Part shown: piece after piece, positions 50,901 to 63,439 of the stretch
Layout of the letters: each line of letters starts with the position of its first letter
How positions within the stretch are numbered: the first letter of the stretch is position 1
Assembly: GCA_964036275.1 (NCBI GenBank)
Contig: OZ038434.1
Span: 8,017,060 to 8,081,059 of the forward strand
From: Litoditis marina
Taxonomy: Eukaryota; Nematoda; Chromadorea; Rhabditida; Rhabditidae
DNA: 64,000 nt
Direction: 5' to 3'
The notes under the pieces: generated by a model
What the model saw: the letters and a program-made list of their open reading frames with translations, nothing else
Told to the model about the DNA's origin: nothing
Databases searched by the model: none
Program-made: the position numbers and the translations under genes

Positions 50901-53900
50901 CAAGTCTCGACTTGATTGTGCAAAAGTGAATTGCACAACTGTTCTTCTAGTTTCACCTGCAAACTATCGTATAACAACTTTTCTAGAGTAGAGATTTGTT
51001 GTGAACCAGAACCGATACTGAAGAAGGGTGGGGCTTGTTATACATTTCCGGTAGTAATTGGATTTGTCTCGTGAGCAAAGTATCACATGATAGAATGTCG
51101 ACCTACATTACCGAACCTGACATTAACATGCATTCCTCTCAATTCTAGTTCGAAGTTAACAAGTTTTCCAAAGATTTGCCTGGAAGGTATTACCAAATAA
51201 TGCCTAAACTATATATTTGAGTGTACATGAAAGAGCATAGGGTCACAGTATGATATTAATTGAAACATCTTGAATCGTGAAGCATGGATTCCCATTGCTA
51301 TATGTTTTCGACGTGTGAAAAACGTGAACATCTGCTTTACAGCCATTTTATAGACTAATGAGATTCATTGTCGTCAAATACCGTATCCCTAACTTACTAT
51401 GAAGTTGACGTTTGTTATTCTGCCCAGACTGCTCTCTGCCATAATGTAATCTCGTCAGCGACCTTATTGCAGTCTTGTTTTCGGCTTTTGACGGCTCCTC
51501 CCCGAGGGCCCCGGGGTAATTTTGGGCTTTTTAGGATAAAAAGTGGATGGCGCTGAGTGAAGGGCCGATATTACATGTTGAATAACGGAATACGGAGAGC
51601 CTATACAATTGGAACATCTAGTTGTCATGGGCAGTTGGTTTATACAGCAGCGTTCTGAGAAATTTATCTGCCAAACTCACTTCTACACCAAATTTAAAGC
51701 GAACAATTGCGTAACACAAGCGTCTAATAACTTGAAATGTCGGATCTCTCAACCAAAATTTCAATATCGCAAAATGTTGAGACATTAATGCTTCTTCGAT
51801 TGGGGACAAATACTCGAGCCCTCAGTAGGTTACTAGCGCTATAATCTCATGAAAAATCTTACATCATTGTTTATGCAGTGTTTAATTAAGTAGACCTGAA
51901 ATAGGATTCACAGAGACAGAAAGAAGAAGAAAGAGTTCGAAAAAGAGAGAGAAGAGAGAGAGAGAAAAGAGAGCTCGAGATAGAGAGAGAGAAGAGAGAG
52001 AGAAGAGAGAGCGAAAGTTAAAGAAAGAGATGAGAAGTAAGGAACAACCTCTCTAGCCGTCTCCGCTGCGGGGGAAGTAGTCCTTCTGGAAGGGTGTGGA
52101 GAAAGAGGTTGTTGAGTCGCCAGGCCGATTGAGCAGAGAGGGTCGCCATCCTGTCGAGATGACTAGTTCACTTCGAATATTCAACAACTTTACAAGAACA
52201 CAGAAGAAATGGTGAATAGGAAAATAATTGAGAAAACAGTTATTGGAATCTTAATACTAGTATTGGAATATCGTGAAAACCATAACACTCCAAAAGAGAA
52301 GTTTTGGAACTTTCACATATCAAAAAGTTTTGAAATCATGCTGTAGTCTACGAGCGTTGGGAAGTGAAATACACCAATAAGTGATTTGAATGTGATTGTT
52401 TGAAAGGGAAAGCTCTTTGAAGAACCCGAAGTTGGTAACAATAATGATTTTGTGTTAAAGATTTGGTTGAGAAGTTACGAGATCGCAGACTGAGAGGAGT
52501 CCAAACAAACAGAAATAGTGGTGGGCGGACAGAGAGAGAGAAAGAGAGAGAAATGAAGTACCCGATTAGTAGGATAGATGATCAGTTGATGGGCAAAAAG
52601 TCAAGAGTCATGATAAACTCTACAGTTTCATTATTGAAAACGAAGGGAGGTCATCGAAAACAGTCGCTTTTCACAACGTGAAAGCGGAAGTGAGTGGAAG
52701 TCGACCACGTACAATCAGAAATTCGAACTATGACAGAGAAGGTTAGTCCAACTGCTACATGTTAACATTTGCAAGTACTCGGGATCATTCTCTCTGTTCT
52801 ATTGCACAGAAATTATGGTCTTTTCTCAGAAATTGTGGTATTTCCTGTAGTGAACTTTATATAGAAGAACAGAACCATAAGAAGGCCCAAATTTAATATA
52901 ACAGTTAGAAAGATAGTAAAAAACTGGACTAAAAAGAGAGAAAATATATAGTTTCTTCTCGAATGCTGTCCATACATCATTGTGTCGAGCGTGCTCTAAC
53001 AATGCTGATAAGTTGGAACATATGTCGCACAGTTGTCTCAAGCAACCAAAGATAACACAAATAACAGATTCCATCGTGGTAAAAACAACCCGCCCAAGAT
53101 TTGATAGATTGGAGCTGTATCAATTACTCCCCGAGTCTCTCTGATTATCGATAGAGAAGATAGAAAACCTCTGATAAACTTCTCACGATATCCTAGGCCA
53201 CTCTATGTCATGAGTAGAGAACTCACAAGTTATTACCACGCGCGTTTTAGACACCGTTTCCCGCGCTAACTTTATATACTACTAGTCAATTGCAAAGTCA
53301 CGTGAAACATGTTTGAGTTTGAAGAGTTCAACTAACGATAAATCCTCTTTCAGATCTTGGTTTTCGTCCGTTTCCATTTTCTTGTCGGACGTATTCAACG
53401 TAATTTCCAGGCCGGTCTGCAACAGCTCGGTCGGGGTCATTTGCTCGGGAGATTGAATCGGAACGCCATCTGAGAATATTGAATTCAAAATAATAGTTAT
53501 TTAGTTATGTTCTTTCGGTGGTTAACTTGTTGACCAAACCCTCTGACCGAATTCTTCTTAAATCAGGAAAAACCCATCTTGAGTGCCACTGAACACTAAC
53601 TATATCATAGAAAGGTCTTCATTTCAACGAATACGTCTGTTTCGAATAAACACGGAACACAAAAAAGATTCTTGTTAGTAGCAAACAGTAAGATTATAAA
53701 TATGAGGGTCCTCTTGAAATAGAAAGCAAAAACGGTGATAGTTTTTCCACAAGAAAGGCTGAGAAATGTCTAATCGATACGCAATGTGTGGTGCCAAGTG
53801 GTCGGTGATTGTGGGTCAGTGGATGTGAGAGTGTGTAGATCAAAGAGACGCAGATGCACTGAACAGATCGTGTGATAGTCACAACGCTTTGACCCTACCG

Positions 53901-56900
53901 GTGTTCTTGCCTAAATCGTGCTGCATTTCCGTCTTTGTTCTAGAATTGTGTTGTATTTCGAGGATCAAACTACATTTGAGTTTTGTTTTCTGTTTAAAAT
54001 GTCTAGCAGACACTTTTCTGCATAAACGAGAATGTCTGAATGGAAAACTGGTGTTTTTCTTCGTTTTTCTGCCACACATCACTGTCTTTTCTCTTTTTTG
54101 TTGGTTTAATTGGATTTCTCGGCAGATGTATCAGATGACAAGTTTTCTTACGTAGAAGGTGGGTGGACAAACAGCAGAGATTTCGTTGGGGCTGCTGACT
54201 CGAAAGAGGATATCGCATGGGGGGAGTTGGCTACTTACGCGGATAATCTTCAGTTCTAACCAACTTACGTGGACTTTCACGTGATTTCGTGTACACTACG
54301 CTTTTTTTCACAGTCACAAGTGAGATTTTTGAAATACACGAGCTCATGATAAAATCACGAACTGTGATTCTATAGCAGATTCTAGGCTAACTTAAATCAC
54401 TGCAAATTAGTTTCGCTGCAGGAGAGGTTGAGAAAAACACTCAGTGCAAAATCGATCCAGTTTCCTAAAAAGATCGGGAGCGAAACAGAAAAATGTGGGG
54501 TACATTTTTGAATTTGTTTGAATGTGTTGTCATTTGAACTCTGATTGGGAGAATTGTGTGTTTCTAGATCAAACTACATTCTACACAATCTTCCTACGCA
54601 AGCGGAACTGATCTGCATGTCCCGAGAGCAGCTGTTTTTCAGGTCGTCACCATTTTTTTCAATTGCTCTGACAAGTGTAATGCGGGTGAAGTGGGCACGG
54701 GATGACGTACTCGCACATGAGGCGAGAATGGAATTAACAAATCATTGTTGTAGTTTGATCTTCATACACGCCATAACTTTCAATCGAAAACTAGCGGGTT
54801 CTAACTACAAACACAGTAGGACATACACCGTATGAGCTTACTGGAAGAGCGTCGCCAACGGAAAGCCGGAGAGTACAAGTCTTCGATTCCGACGCTTCTC
54901 GGTTATGCATTCGTAGCGCAGTGGTTAGCGCCTGGCTACAAATACTTTGCTCACAGGTTCGATACCGGCGAGAGACAGAAAATTATAAATTTGGTACCCC
55001 TTATAGTGACTTTATCCCGTGAGGACCCGTTTTGAAACCTAGTTCAACGCGTGTAAAATGTTAGGAAAGGGAATTCGTGCATATTTTTTCACTGCCTATC
55101 CCCGTTTTGCTTGTTCTCTTGCTTTTATTGTCCCGATCAACACAAACTTACTGGGAATCTTCTTCGGCTCAGAGGGAGGCGGTCGAACTATCTTCGAACT
55201 GTCCTTGGGAACTGCACCTTGCGACTGAAAGTCGATGGTGTAAATAGTTTTACAATCAAAAGTATCAAAGAGACTTTCACCCGAATCCAGAGGCGCTATT
55301 CCAAAACAGTAATATTTGGTCACAATGATAATAATCGGTTTGTTGTTGTACGTGCGCAAGTGAATTGAGTGCGCCAGGCAACCCAGCGCAGGCGCACTCT
55401 CGGTGTAGTTGCAAATTTGCTAGACAAAACGGTCAAAGTTGCCAATTTACCAGATTTTCGACTTTGTCCGCAAATCTTCTAGACACATTGTTTCAGAGTA
55501 TAATACAGTTTTCGAGCATTCCCATATGTCATGCAAATAAACTAAATTGAGTTTTCGTTCATGCAAATTCTATGAGTGGAACGATAATAAAGTTGCGGCT
55601 GTCTGGTGGACAAATAAATAACCTCAAGTATGGACAGAAAACTTCAACCCTTTTCACAAATTGAATAAAGTTTCACAATATATTGGAGTTTAAAAACAAA
55701 AACGTGTTCACGTAAACTTTGAAAACGATTGAAATGCATGAAACGAAAACGACTAGCTGCTAGAATCTTATTTTCTACATATATTTTCCGAATCGAGAAA
55801 GGGAGAACTATTTACTAAGGTAAATTCTGGATTTGTTTAAATTTAATGTAGTTCTTACTCGATTAAAAGGCTCCGTGTTCTCCCTGTCGCTTCCATCATA
55901 CGGCTCTTCGAAATTGAACGAAATCGTCTGGAAATTTTCCATTCAGAACTATACTTCGCTTCAAGAACACGTGGATCTCTACAGTATGCAGATCAGCAAT
56001 CTCGTACATTGTTCGATAAGTGACAGCTTTTGGGAAACTCTCAGATTTTGGTATGTTATTTTAATCTTTAATCCAAAGTTCATTTCAATGCAGAGTTATG
56101 GATAAAATTGAAGTTCTTTTTTTTCTAAAAAAAAATGTACCTGAGTAGGCGGGGCAGTGAGGGGTACCGGTACAATTTCACTCAGAGAACGAGCGCCTCT
56201 GTCTGTAAGGAAAGAACTATACCACCAAACTACAGTGTTCAAAACCCACTTCAGCGCCACGAATTTCAGCCAACCTGCTGAGTCAACTGTTCTGCACTTT
56301 CTGTCTGATCGACTACTGTTAGAAACAGCATTTAAAATGGAAAAGTGGAAAATGTCATTGAAATCGCTTTCTCCGAAAAACAATATAAAGTGTCGGTCTG
56401 TTTTCGATGTGTTTTCTCTCTCATTCATATATTTCACGTCTCCCATATAACCACCTTTCTTGGGCGTGGGTGGAAACAGAGGATTGGGTCCGGGGCAGGA
56501 TATTTTCGGGTTCTTCGCACACATGCTCTCCTTCTCGTAGTAGTCGAAACAGTCCCATCGTCCCCTTTTGTACTTACTCTCCACCGGGACGATCTGAAGT
56601 AAACAATTATATCAAATACAAGTTGTAGTTTGACCTCCAAGTCGAAAATCTTGAATATTTCTACTTTCAAACAAGCTCCGTTCAGAAAACTCTGAAAAAT
56701 GTTCGCATTATCAAAGTGAAACTTGAACACCCAAGCTTTATCTCTTTGAGTTTTTATTTATTTCCAAGTGAGGCTATAAATTTTCACGCACATTGGTGTC
56801 ATAAAAAGACCTTGTTTTGCCAAAACCCTCTTTCTAACCCTTCGTCTTTGTTTCAATTCTCCTGGGTTGAGTGGAAGAGAACTACGCATACAAAACAAAT

Positions 56901-59900
56901 AACACTCGTGAGACGCATGCATGAGATAATAGATTTCAACTATGGTTCCCACCAGTCGAAAGTAGAAATTAAAAAAAATGTCTATAAAAGTTGCATCCGT
57001 CCGTAAATATGGCTGAATATCCGTAGGCACGCTCTCGTTGAAAAAAATTTAAATTGAACATGTTGAGTTCAAATATGGCGTACTCCATGAGAATACTAGC
57101 CAAAATCACGTGAAGTCAAAAATTGTTAACTTTGTTGTCACAAGTTTTTAAGATCACCACGTCTGTGCCAAACTCGAGCTCGATTATCAACTCTAACACT
57201 TATGGTACGCGAAACCCACTTTGAACCTAGAAACAGGCATGGGAGTCTTGGAATTGAAGAAGTCGACTGATTTTGAGAAGTTCGGCTTCACGTCTCGACA
57301 ATTCTTGACTGCAACAAAAACCAATGAACATCATGTTCAAATGAAAAAGATTGGAATGTACTTGTCCATGGAAGTATAGATAAAAACCTGAACAGTGTGT
57401 ACATTCAGTTTTTTCGACAAACTGGGACGACGAAAAATATTTAAATTGTGATTATAGGAAAATATACAGTTGCAGATCCAGCGTAACTTCCACGCCAGCG
57501 TGCCAAAATGCACGAGTGCTCGAATGAATGAGAGCGTGATTTGGTCAACAGTCTGGTACGGTAGCACGTCCACATCTCATGAGAGCACCTCATGAGATGT
57601 TGATGAACTTCTCACAAGATCAATCATATGAAAACCGACGGTCTTGTGGATCAGGGAGTTAGAGGAGCAGTCACGCGAAATGTAGGAATCAAGAACGGAA
57701 AGGTACGAGTTGAATGCAACAATTATTGTATGTGTTCAAGTTTTCGATATCCCTGCATTTTACGGGAATTATGGAAGGTTCAAAAAATGCTCTCTCGTAT
57801 CTTCACTTTATCTCAGCCTTTTGTTATGACAAGTTAGTGTTGTGACAAAATGACGAGGGTTAGCTGGGGTGTTTACTAGAAGCGAGCGACACTACTACTA
57901 ACTCAATGATCGCTTGGAAAGGATTAATATCAGCTACATACATTTTTATGTTTTCTGTGTGTCAGTTTTCACGTCAGTTTTGTTTTTGTGTGCGGAAGTT
58001 GTTGTTGATGCACGTAAACATGAAACGTGAAAGAGATCATAATGATACATATATGCATACTTTCATTAAAACAAATTGTTGTATTCAGACAAGAAACTCA
58101 AATATTCAGTTAGGTGTTTTGATAGTTCTTGAAAATGTCTGATTATTATTCATTTCAGTTCGTAGACAACAGAACAGACATGACTCATATTGATTGACTA
58201 GAAGCAGAGTGATTTTCGTCCCTTTCCAGAGCTTTTAGTCAGTTAACTAGTATTTAAACGTTTTATACAAAATATTCAGGGAAACGAAATTATGGAGAGT
58301 AGTAGCGTTATGTTGAAGTAAACGATAACTGTCTAAAAAGTACTAATATAAATCTATTATGATAATATGACTTCGTGGCAGATAAATGAAAAAAGGTTAG
58401 TAGGATAGAATCAGTCCTATTCCGAAATAGAACGGTAAGAGAATCGTAATAGATTGGATAAAATTGAATAGAATTAGAGAACAAGAGACAAATGGGAGCA
58501 GAGGAGAGAAGGGAGAATGGGAGTAGAACGAAAGAATAACGAAGAATGCATGAAGGGAAAATGAGAGAATAGAGAATGATGGAGAATGGAAAGTGTTCTT
58601 TATTGGAAATTAGATGAATGGCGGAGATTCGATGTTTTGATTGAATTTTGTGTGCTTATGAGAACCAGCTGGGCGCGTTCACTTGAAAAGTAGCAGACAC
58701 GGGACAAAACAGAGTTCACACGTGGGGAAGAGAAAAAGGAGAGAGGGAAGGAGAGAGAAGAAACTAAGAAAGAGTGGGAGAAAGAAAATAAGAGGTGATA
58801 TAATAATAATGACTAATCTATCAACTATTTCAGCTGTGTGCTTTTTTCAACTAACAACCAAGACAATGAATAAGAGGGGAAGTGCAAAGTAGAGGAGAGA
58901 GAGGGAGAGGGATAGAGTGAAAAGAAAGATGGGGAGAGGGTGGGAGGCAGAGAGAGATTGGGATTTGAAAATGAGTGAATAAGTTTAGGTTTCCGACAAG
59001 AGACAGAATGAAGGATGGAAGAAGGAACGTTTTGGGGGACTCCATGTCGTTGTCTACTCGCAGACTCATCAACATTCCGAGTGAGCAATGCATGGTAATA
59101 TGACATGCGGGAATACTTTTTGAAAAAAGTATACTTCTCAATGCTTCTTGAAAAAGTAAGGAGAATGGATAACAAGTTCGAAGGAGGTTGGTGGAAACTC
59201 TTATACGAAAAAGCTTGAACCGAGATGTTACGTTATCAAAACACGACAAAAATGAGTAAAAGCAATAATTGATTATAGCAAAAGTTTAGATATTAACCTT
59301 TCCTCTTTCAATCTCGAGGTAATCATGATCTCATTATTCACTTTTTGAAGAAACGCGGAAGGAATCGGGGCCATGATTTGCTCTGCTCTAACCTCAATTC
59401 TGTGGTATGTTTCACCTCAATTATATAATGAACTGAATAGACTTACGTTTGGACGGTATCCTAGGCATCGCAGCTCATGAGTCTGCGAGGGGTGTGGTCT
59501 TATGATGGGGATGCAAGGATTTGGCAGCAGCAGACACAAAAATACCCATTGGTCTAATCTGTGGTGGCGCCTGTTACGTTGCAGGGAGTGTCAACGGGAC
59601 ACATGTGATCTTTTTGGAACCTCGAGAAGCACTTTGGGGATACGTCAGTTACAAGCTCGTTGAACGAGGTCGAAACTTTGAGTTGTCGACTTGTGGAAAA
59701 ATCAAGTTTTGAACAGACGGAAACGTTTTCGATACCTTATCAGTTCAGTTGTTCATTTCTTCGCTACAAAGAAAGAGGGAAAAAAGCACAACTCATTGCT
59801 TTCTTACGGAATCAGAACCACTACTAGACTACTAGACTGATCTGCTTGTGAACTGCATCGTCAAGTAGAATGTGAGAATCACATCAGAATTCGTAAAAGT

Positions 59901-62754
59901 ACAATGATAAAGTGCAAATTTGTGTTCCATGTTCACATTCTATTTGTATAGTGGTTAGAAACCGAGAAAAGATCTTACATGGGAAGAGACGCAGAGTTGT
60001 TTTGAAACCACGTGGTTCGTGGAGGGAGAATTATGAGTACTCAGTTCATTTGTATTTAGAGTTACATATGATAGTGTTTCTATAAATAACACGTACGTAA
60101 TATATTATCTTTGAATCTTGTCGACACGTTAACATCACAGTTTTCAATCAAATTTTATATTTCGGTTTTTTATTTACTGAAAAGTTATTCAGAAAATGGT
60201 CATAAATAATTCCAAATCAGAGTGAAAGAACATTGTGACAAGTTGGTTTAGAATACTGAATAATACATAAGGAGGTATTTGAAAGAAGAAAGAAAGAAGT
60301 GTACCGCTATGGAGAGGGGTTATTGATGGACTTGTTATGTTCGAAGACGGAAATTTAAATCGATACTTCTCTTGGTACTATTAACATAATTGTTGAATAT
60401 GTGCGTTCAATAGTGTATTTGAAGGTGAAAAGTAGTCGAGAGTCTAATCAAATACGTGGGAAATCTGTATGCGATAAAGCCCCCTTTGTATATTGAACCA
60501 GTTTTATAAGAATACAAATATATACTGTAGAAAATACAAAAACGACGAAAGAAAAACAGAAGTGCGAAAAATAGTGAAGGCACATCAACTAAAAAAGTGC
60601 TTAGTCGAAACTGCTACAAATGTCAATCTTTATAACAAAGGAAGTATTTCAATCATTGAACGTCATAGTGATATATTTTCTTCCCTGAATGTCATTTAAT
60701 TAAATGAAGGAATTACGTCAACTATTATGAGGACGGAAAAAAGATATTGGAAACTTTGAGAAATGTATTATCTTCAGACATAAATACTCTTCTCAAGCCA
60801 GTGAAAGTGAGAAAAGACAAAAGTACTACACGATAGACAGAGAGATTACCAGATAAACACACTGATAACATATTTATAGATTTGCAGAGCAAATCATAGA
60901 TGAACCACAGTACACTTGGTAAAAACCAAGGCTTTCTGGTCCCGTTTTTGACATCAAATAATCAATGAATCATTCCGATTGACTTATAGTTTTGTTTCAA
61001 GTAAGTTGTGTTAGTTGAAACAGCAAAACGTGTTTTTGTTTTTGTTTTATATCTGTTCCATTATTCGGTTTAATTGACGAAGAGATATAACGAGTAAGGT
61101 AGCACTTCAAAACAAGGAGAGGGGGAAGTAAATGGTTGTCATTCAACATAATATCCAATATGTGCTCATTAAATATCGCCCGTGGGAAACAATTGTATTC
61201 ATTTTAATTGAGTCTGAGCGGAATCGGTTATACTGTTGTCGGTTTCCTTTCCGTACTTCCGCTGATGTTTAAAAACAGAGAGAAGTTTCCGAAGTAGAAT
61301 AGGAATGTTACACTTTTCTGGTTTTTTGGCCGAGTGTTACATATTTCAATTAATCGACTTTTATGGTCGTGCAAAACAAAAGGAAAGAAGTTTAATTGGA
61401 TCAGCACTATTCGAACAAAACATCGAAACACGAATCTCTCACTACGAATAATTTTTAAAATTTCAAAAGAGAATACGATTGATGAAACTTACTTAGAGGG
61501 AAGTTATAAATCTGTAACTTCTTGTTCGTTTGGTTGTACTACCACAGATTTTTACACGAGTTTAGGGCGCAGAGTACTACCGAAAAACTTCATGAACAAC
61601 TGCATGTTTGTTTGTTTTGATAGTGTATGTATCATGAAAACATGTTGTGCACAACCATTGTTACCAAGTTCAAACAATACGTTTACTAAAAACTCGCCCT
61701 GTTTTTTACAATGTTCATCATGATTCGCATTATTGAAGATCATGTCTGTCTAGTACTTTCTGCTGTTACACTCTCTCAATTGGAAAAAGGCGGCGGAATG
61801 AACGTACACTTTGAAAAACAAGGAAAAAAGGAAAGGATAGACAAGGATAGAAGAGGACGAGAAAAAAGAAAGAAGAAAAGAAGAAAAGAACGAACAACAG
61901 AGGGAAAAGAAAAGAAAAGTCTTGAGCTGGACAACCCTGGTTGATGAGGAGAACGAGAATGAAAAATAACGGAACAATCGAAAGGAAACGAGTGAAAAGG
62001 AAGAGAACGGTACAGAAAAAAATATGAGATAAGAAAAAGAATGGTGAAAACAGAAGAAGAGAGGAAAAACGGGCAAAAATATGAGAAAAAAACTAACATC
62101 GGTCGTCGGTGGGTAGGGGGGACTCGATATCGGAATCGCTGTCCGTGTCCTTGTTGCACTCATCGATGATGCTGAATCTACCCTCCGTGGAGGCATGACG
62201 CTTCGGCAGTTCTTCTAGGGGCTAAACAGAACAAATAAAAGTTTAAATGGTTTTGTGTTTTATCGGAATTATTTTTACCTTATCTTTATCACGTGGTCAT
62301 GTGAATGAATGAATCAATCAATGTGGACCGTTTTCTGAGAAATCGCCCACGCACCTACGCTGCAGTCTGAACATTCATTCCCTTTTCGATATTTCTCCAC
62401 CAAAGCTGATTGAAAATTATTTGTCCAATTTCGTCGTTCCGTAGTTTTGTCACTCGAAAAACTAGTATGATTTACGATATGACTTGTGAAACAGGAAATT
62501 CTTTACGAAACCGTATCAAAACATGTTGGGTTTGCCTGATAAGACTCATCTATAAAGTTTCAGAGACAAATATCGGACAGCGAACAGATCAAACTTCCAG
62601 AAGAATAATCGATATGTGTTTTGTTTGAAATGAGCCTTATGGCATAATTGAATGAAACAATTACTTGAAATATAAACCTACATAAGTAGTTGTGTGCCAT
62701 ATACTAACTTGCACGCCTATATTCATTTCATTCACGTGACTCGTTTCATGAACA

Positions 62755-62790
<36 letters not shown>

Positions 62791-62929
62791 TGCTTTTTTG
62801 ATTCAAACGGTTTTTCACTATGCGATACAATATTTTATTTTTTGAAGTAACATTCTGTCTGCTCCTCGAACTCACCTCGAGGAAAGGCTTTCTGCTGGCG
62901 AAGAGTCGTGACGTGGAACTGCTGAACAT
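41045..62929 (-). CDS. tsct-1: TSC22-domain leucine-zipper protein, long isoform
   Basis: Nine coding exons: 62929-62876, 62221-62098, 57308-57220, 56593-56438, 55224-55152, 53469-53337, 42852-42783, 42380-42297, 41134-41045. All GT-AG, phases agree; 290 residues. The C terminus is a textbook TSC box plus leucine zipper: VAIDSKIEQAM, DLVKTHLMFAVREEVEVLRA, KIVDLESH, IHHLEAENSVLKDHIPEDIM. The long-isoform motifs reassemble across exons: SRFKIVPVESKYKRGRWDCF spans the third and fourth exons, and the earlier EGRFSIIDECNKDTDSD gives a second RF-type element. These match the conserved long TSC22/bunched proteins, which dimerise through the zipper and act in growth and stress signalling, with Madm-type partners in flies. 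The start is the first in-frame ATG, with a stop upstream. The intron between the sixth and seventh exons is about 10.5 kb. The first exon is the least certain. Confidence 0.9.
44730..44954 (+). repeat. Long (GA)n microsatellite in TSC22 intron
   Basis: About 225 bases of nearly pure GA repeats with scattered T interruptions on the plus strand, so CT on the transcribed TSC22 strand. It generates long artefactual Ser-Leu frames on the minus strand. Confidence 0.95.
47480..47580 (+). repeat. GA-rich microsatellite in TSC22 intron
   Basis: Imperfect GA/GGA tract, purine-rich on the plus strand. Similar tracts occur at about 48185-48250, 51905-52035 and 52525-52555 in the same intron. Confidence 0.8.
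51905..52035 (+). repeat. GA-rich microsatellite in TSC22 intron
   Basis: Imperfect AGAGAGA/GAAAGAG tract with the same strand polarity as the other tracts in this intron. Confidence 0.8.
54747..55015 (+). mobile_element. tRNA-derived SINE copy 3 with an upstream GTAGTTTGATC block
   Basis: A box TAGCGCAGTGG at 54914-54924, B box GGTTCGATACC at 54957-54967, tail GAGACAGAAAATTATAAATT. The head at about 54836-54900 contains CCAACGGAAAGCCGGAGAG and matches copies 1 and 4. Directly upstream (54747-54830) is the foldback-like block TTGTAGTTTGATCT...AACTACAAACACAGTAGG. The same arrangement occurs at 63440-63770. The copy lies in the TSC22 intron between exons 55224-55152 and 53469-53337. Confidence 0.7.
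57311..62097. other. TSC22 intron of about 4.8 kb
   Basis: Lies between the exons ending at 62098 and starting at 57308. Apart from the possible alternative first exon at 59298-59374 it shows purine-rich low-complexity tracts (58480-58960 and 61780-62090) and AT-rich sequence. The long minus-strand frames near 61750-62196 are low-complexity; only their 62098-62221 portion, in another frame, is coding. Confidence 0.5.
59298..59374 (-). CDS. Possible alternative first exon of the TSC22 gene
   Basis: An ATG in good context (AAATCATGG) starts 25 codons (MAPIPSAFLQKVNNEI, then MITSRLKEE) and ends at GAAAG followed by GTTAAT in phase 2. The only TSC22 exon that accepts phase 2 is the one at 42852, so the exon could splice straight to the TSC box and make a third isoform. 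No family similarity supports the peptide, and chance cannot be excluded. Confidence 0.25.
62756..62787. repeat. (AT)n microsatellite
   Basis: Pure AT dinucleotide run in the first TSC22 intron, about 90 bases beyond the donor of the first coding exon on the minus strand. Confidence 0.92.
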
Positions 62930-63026
62930 AATCAGATTACTTCTGACTGAATTGCAGTTGATCGACCGAAATGACAAACGGCGGTCATCAATCTAACCTG
63001 TTTCCACGCATCAAACGCAGTTTCTA

Positions 63027-63425
63027 CCCGCGCAGCCAAACTACCAGATACACTGACAGAAAAAACATGATTTACACCGATTCCCTGTCGTTTTGTACAA
63101 ATACATGGAGTTTTCCGTCAACTTGATAACTATCAAATCTGTCTAGAATATGCCCGAATATGCCCGTGCGGCCGAACTACTAGATACAACAGAAAACACG
63201 ATTTAGACTAATTTGCTGTCGATATGTAGAATTACATGGGTTTTTGCGTCAACTTCATAACTATCAAATCTGTCCAGAACCGTGAAGACTATATTTATTT
63301 CAACAAGTTTTGTGCCCGCGCAAGCCAAACTACCATACTACAAAGTGTGCGTTGTAGTCCATTTGGTGAAATAAGACGATTTTGCTATCAACCAACTGAT
63401 AAATGTCAAATCTATTTGTAGAAAA
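63027..63425. repeat. Triplicated ~140-bp tandem repeat upstream of the TSC22 gene
   Basis: Three diverged units start at 63027, 63163 and 63315. Each opens with CCCGCGCAGCCAAACTACC or a variant, has a middle such as TGCTGTCGATATGTAGAATT, and ends with AACTATCAAATCTGTCTAGAA or a variant. Spacings of 136 and 152 bases show insertions or deletions between units. The array lies about 100 bases upstream of the first TSC22 coding exon. Confidence 0.65.
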
Positions 63426-63439
63426 CGACCGATTCATCG

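Larger units (their letters stand above)
43085..53336. other. Large TSC22 intron
   Basis: About 10.5 kb separate the exons ending at 53337 and starting at 42852. The stretch holds several GA/CT microsatellites and a small hairpin (44563-44628). Its open frames (for example 45041-45466 minus, 45706-45981 plus, 49759-50109 plus) have no family resemblance and no splice support. No nested gene is supported. Confidence 0.5.

Noticed and set aside
54909..54985. SINE cores near 7.0, 15.9, 54.9 and 63.7 kb as functional tRNA genes
   Set aside because: A and B boxes are present, but acceptor and anticodon stems do not pair properly and the copies share non-tRNA heads and tails.
56096..56584. 162-codon minus-strand frame taken whole as an exon
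   Set aside because: Only 56593-56438 lies between good splice sites and fits TSC22; the remainder is intron.
61750..62196. Two overlapping minus-strand frames of about 130-150 codons
   Set aside because: They are mostly low-complexity Phe/Ser/Leu from a purine-rich tract; only 62098-62221 is coding, in a third frame.
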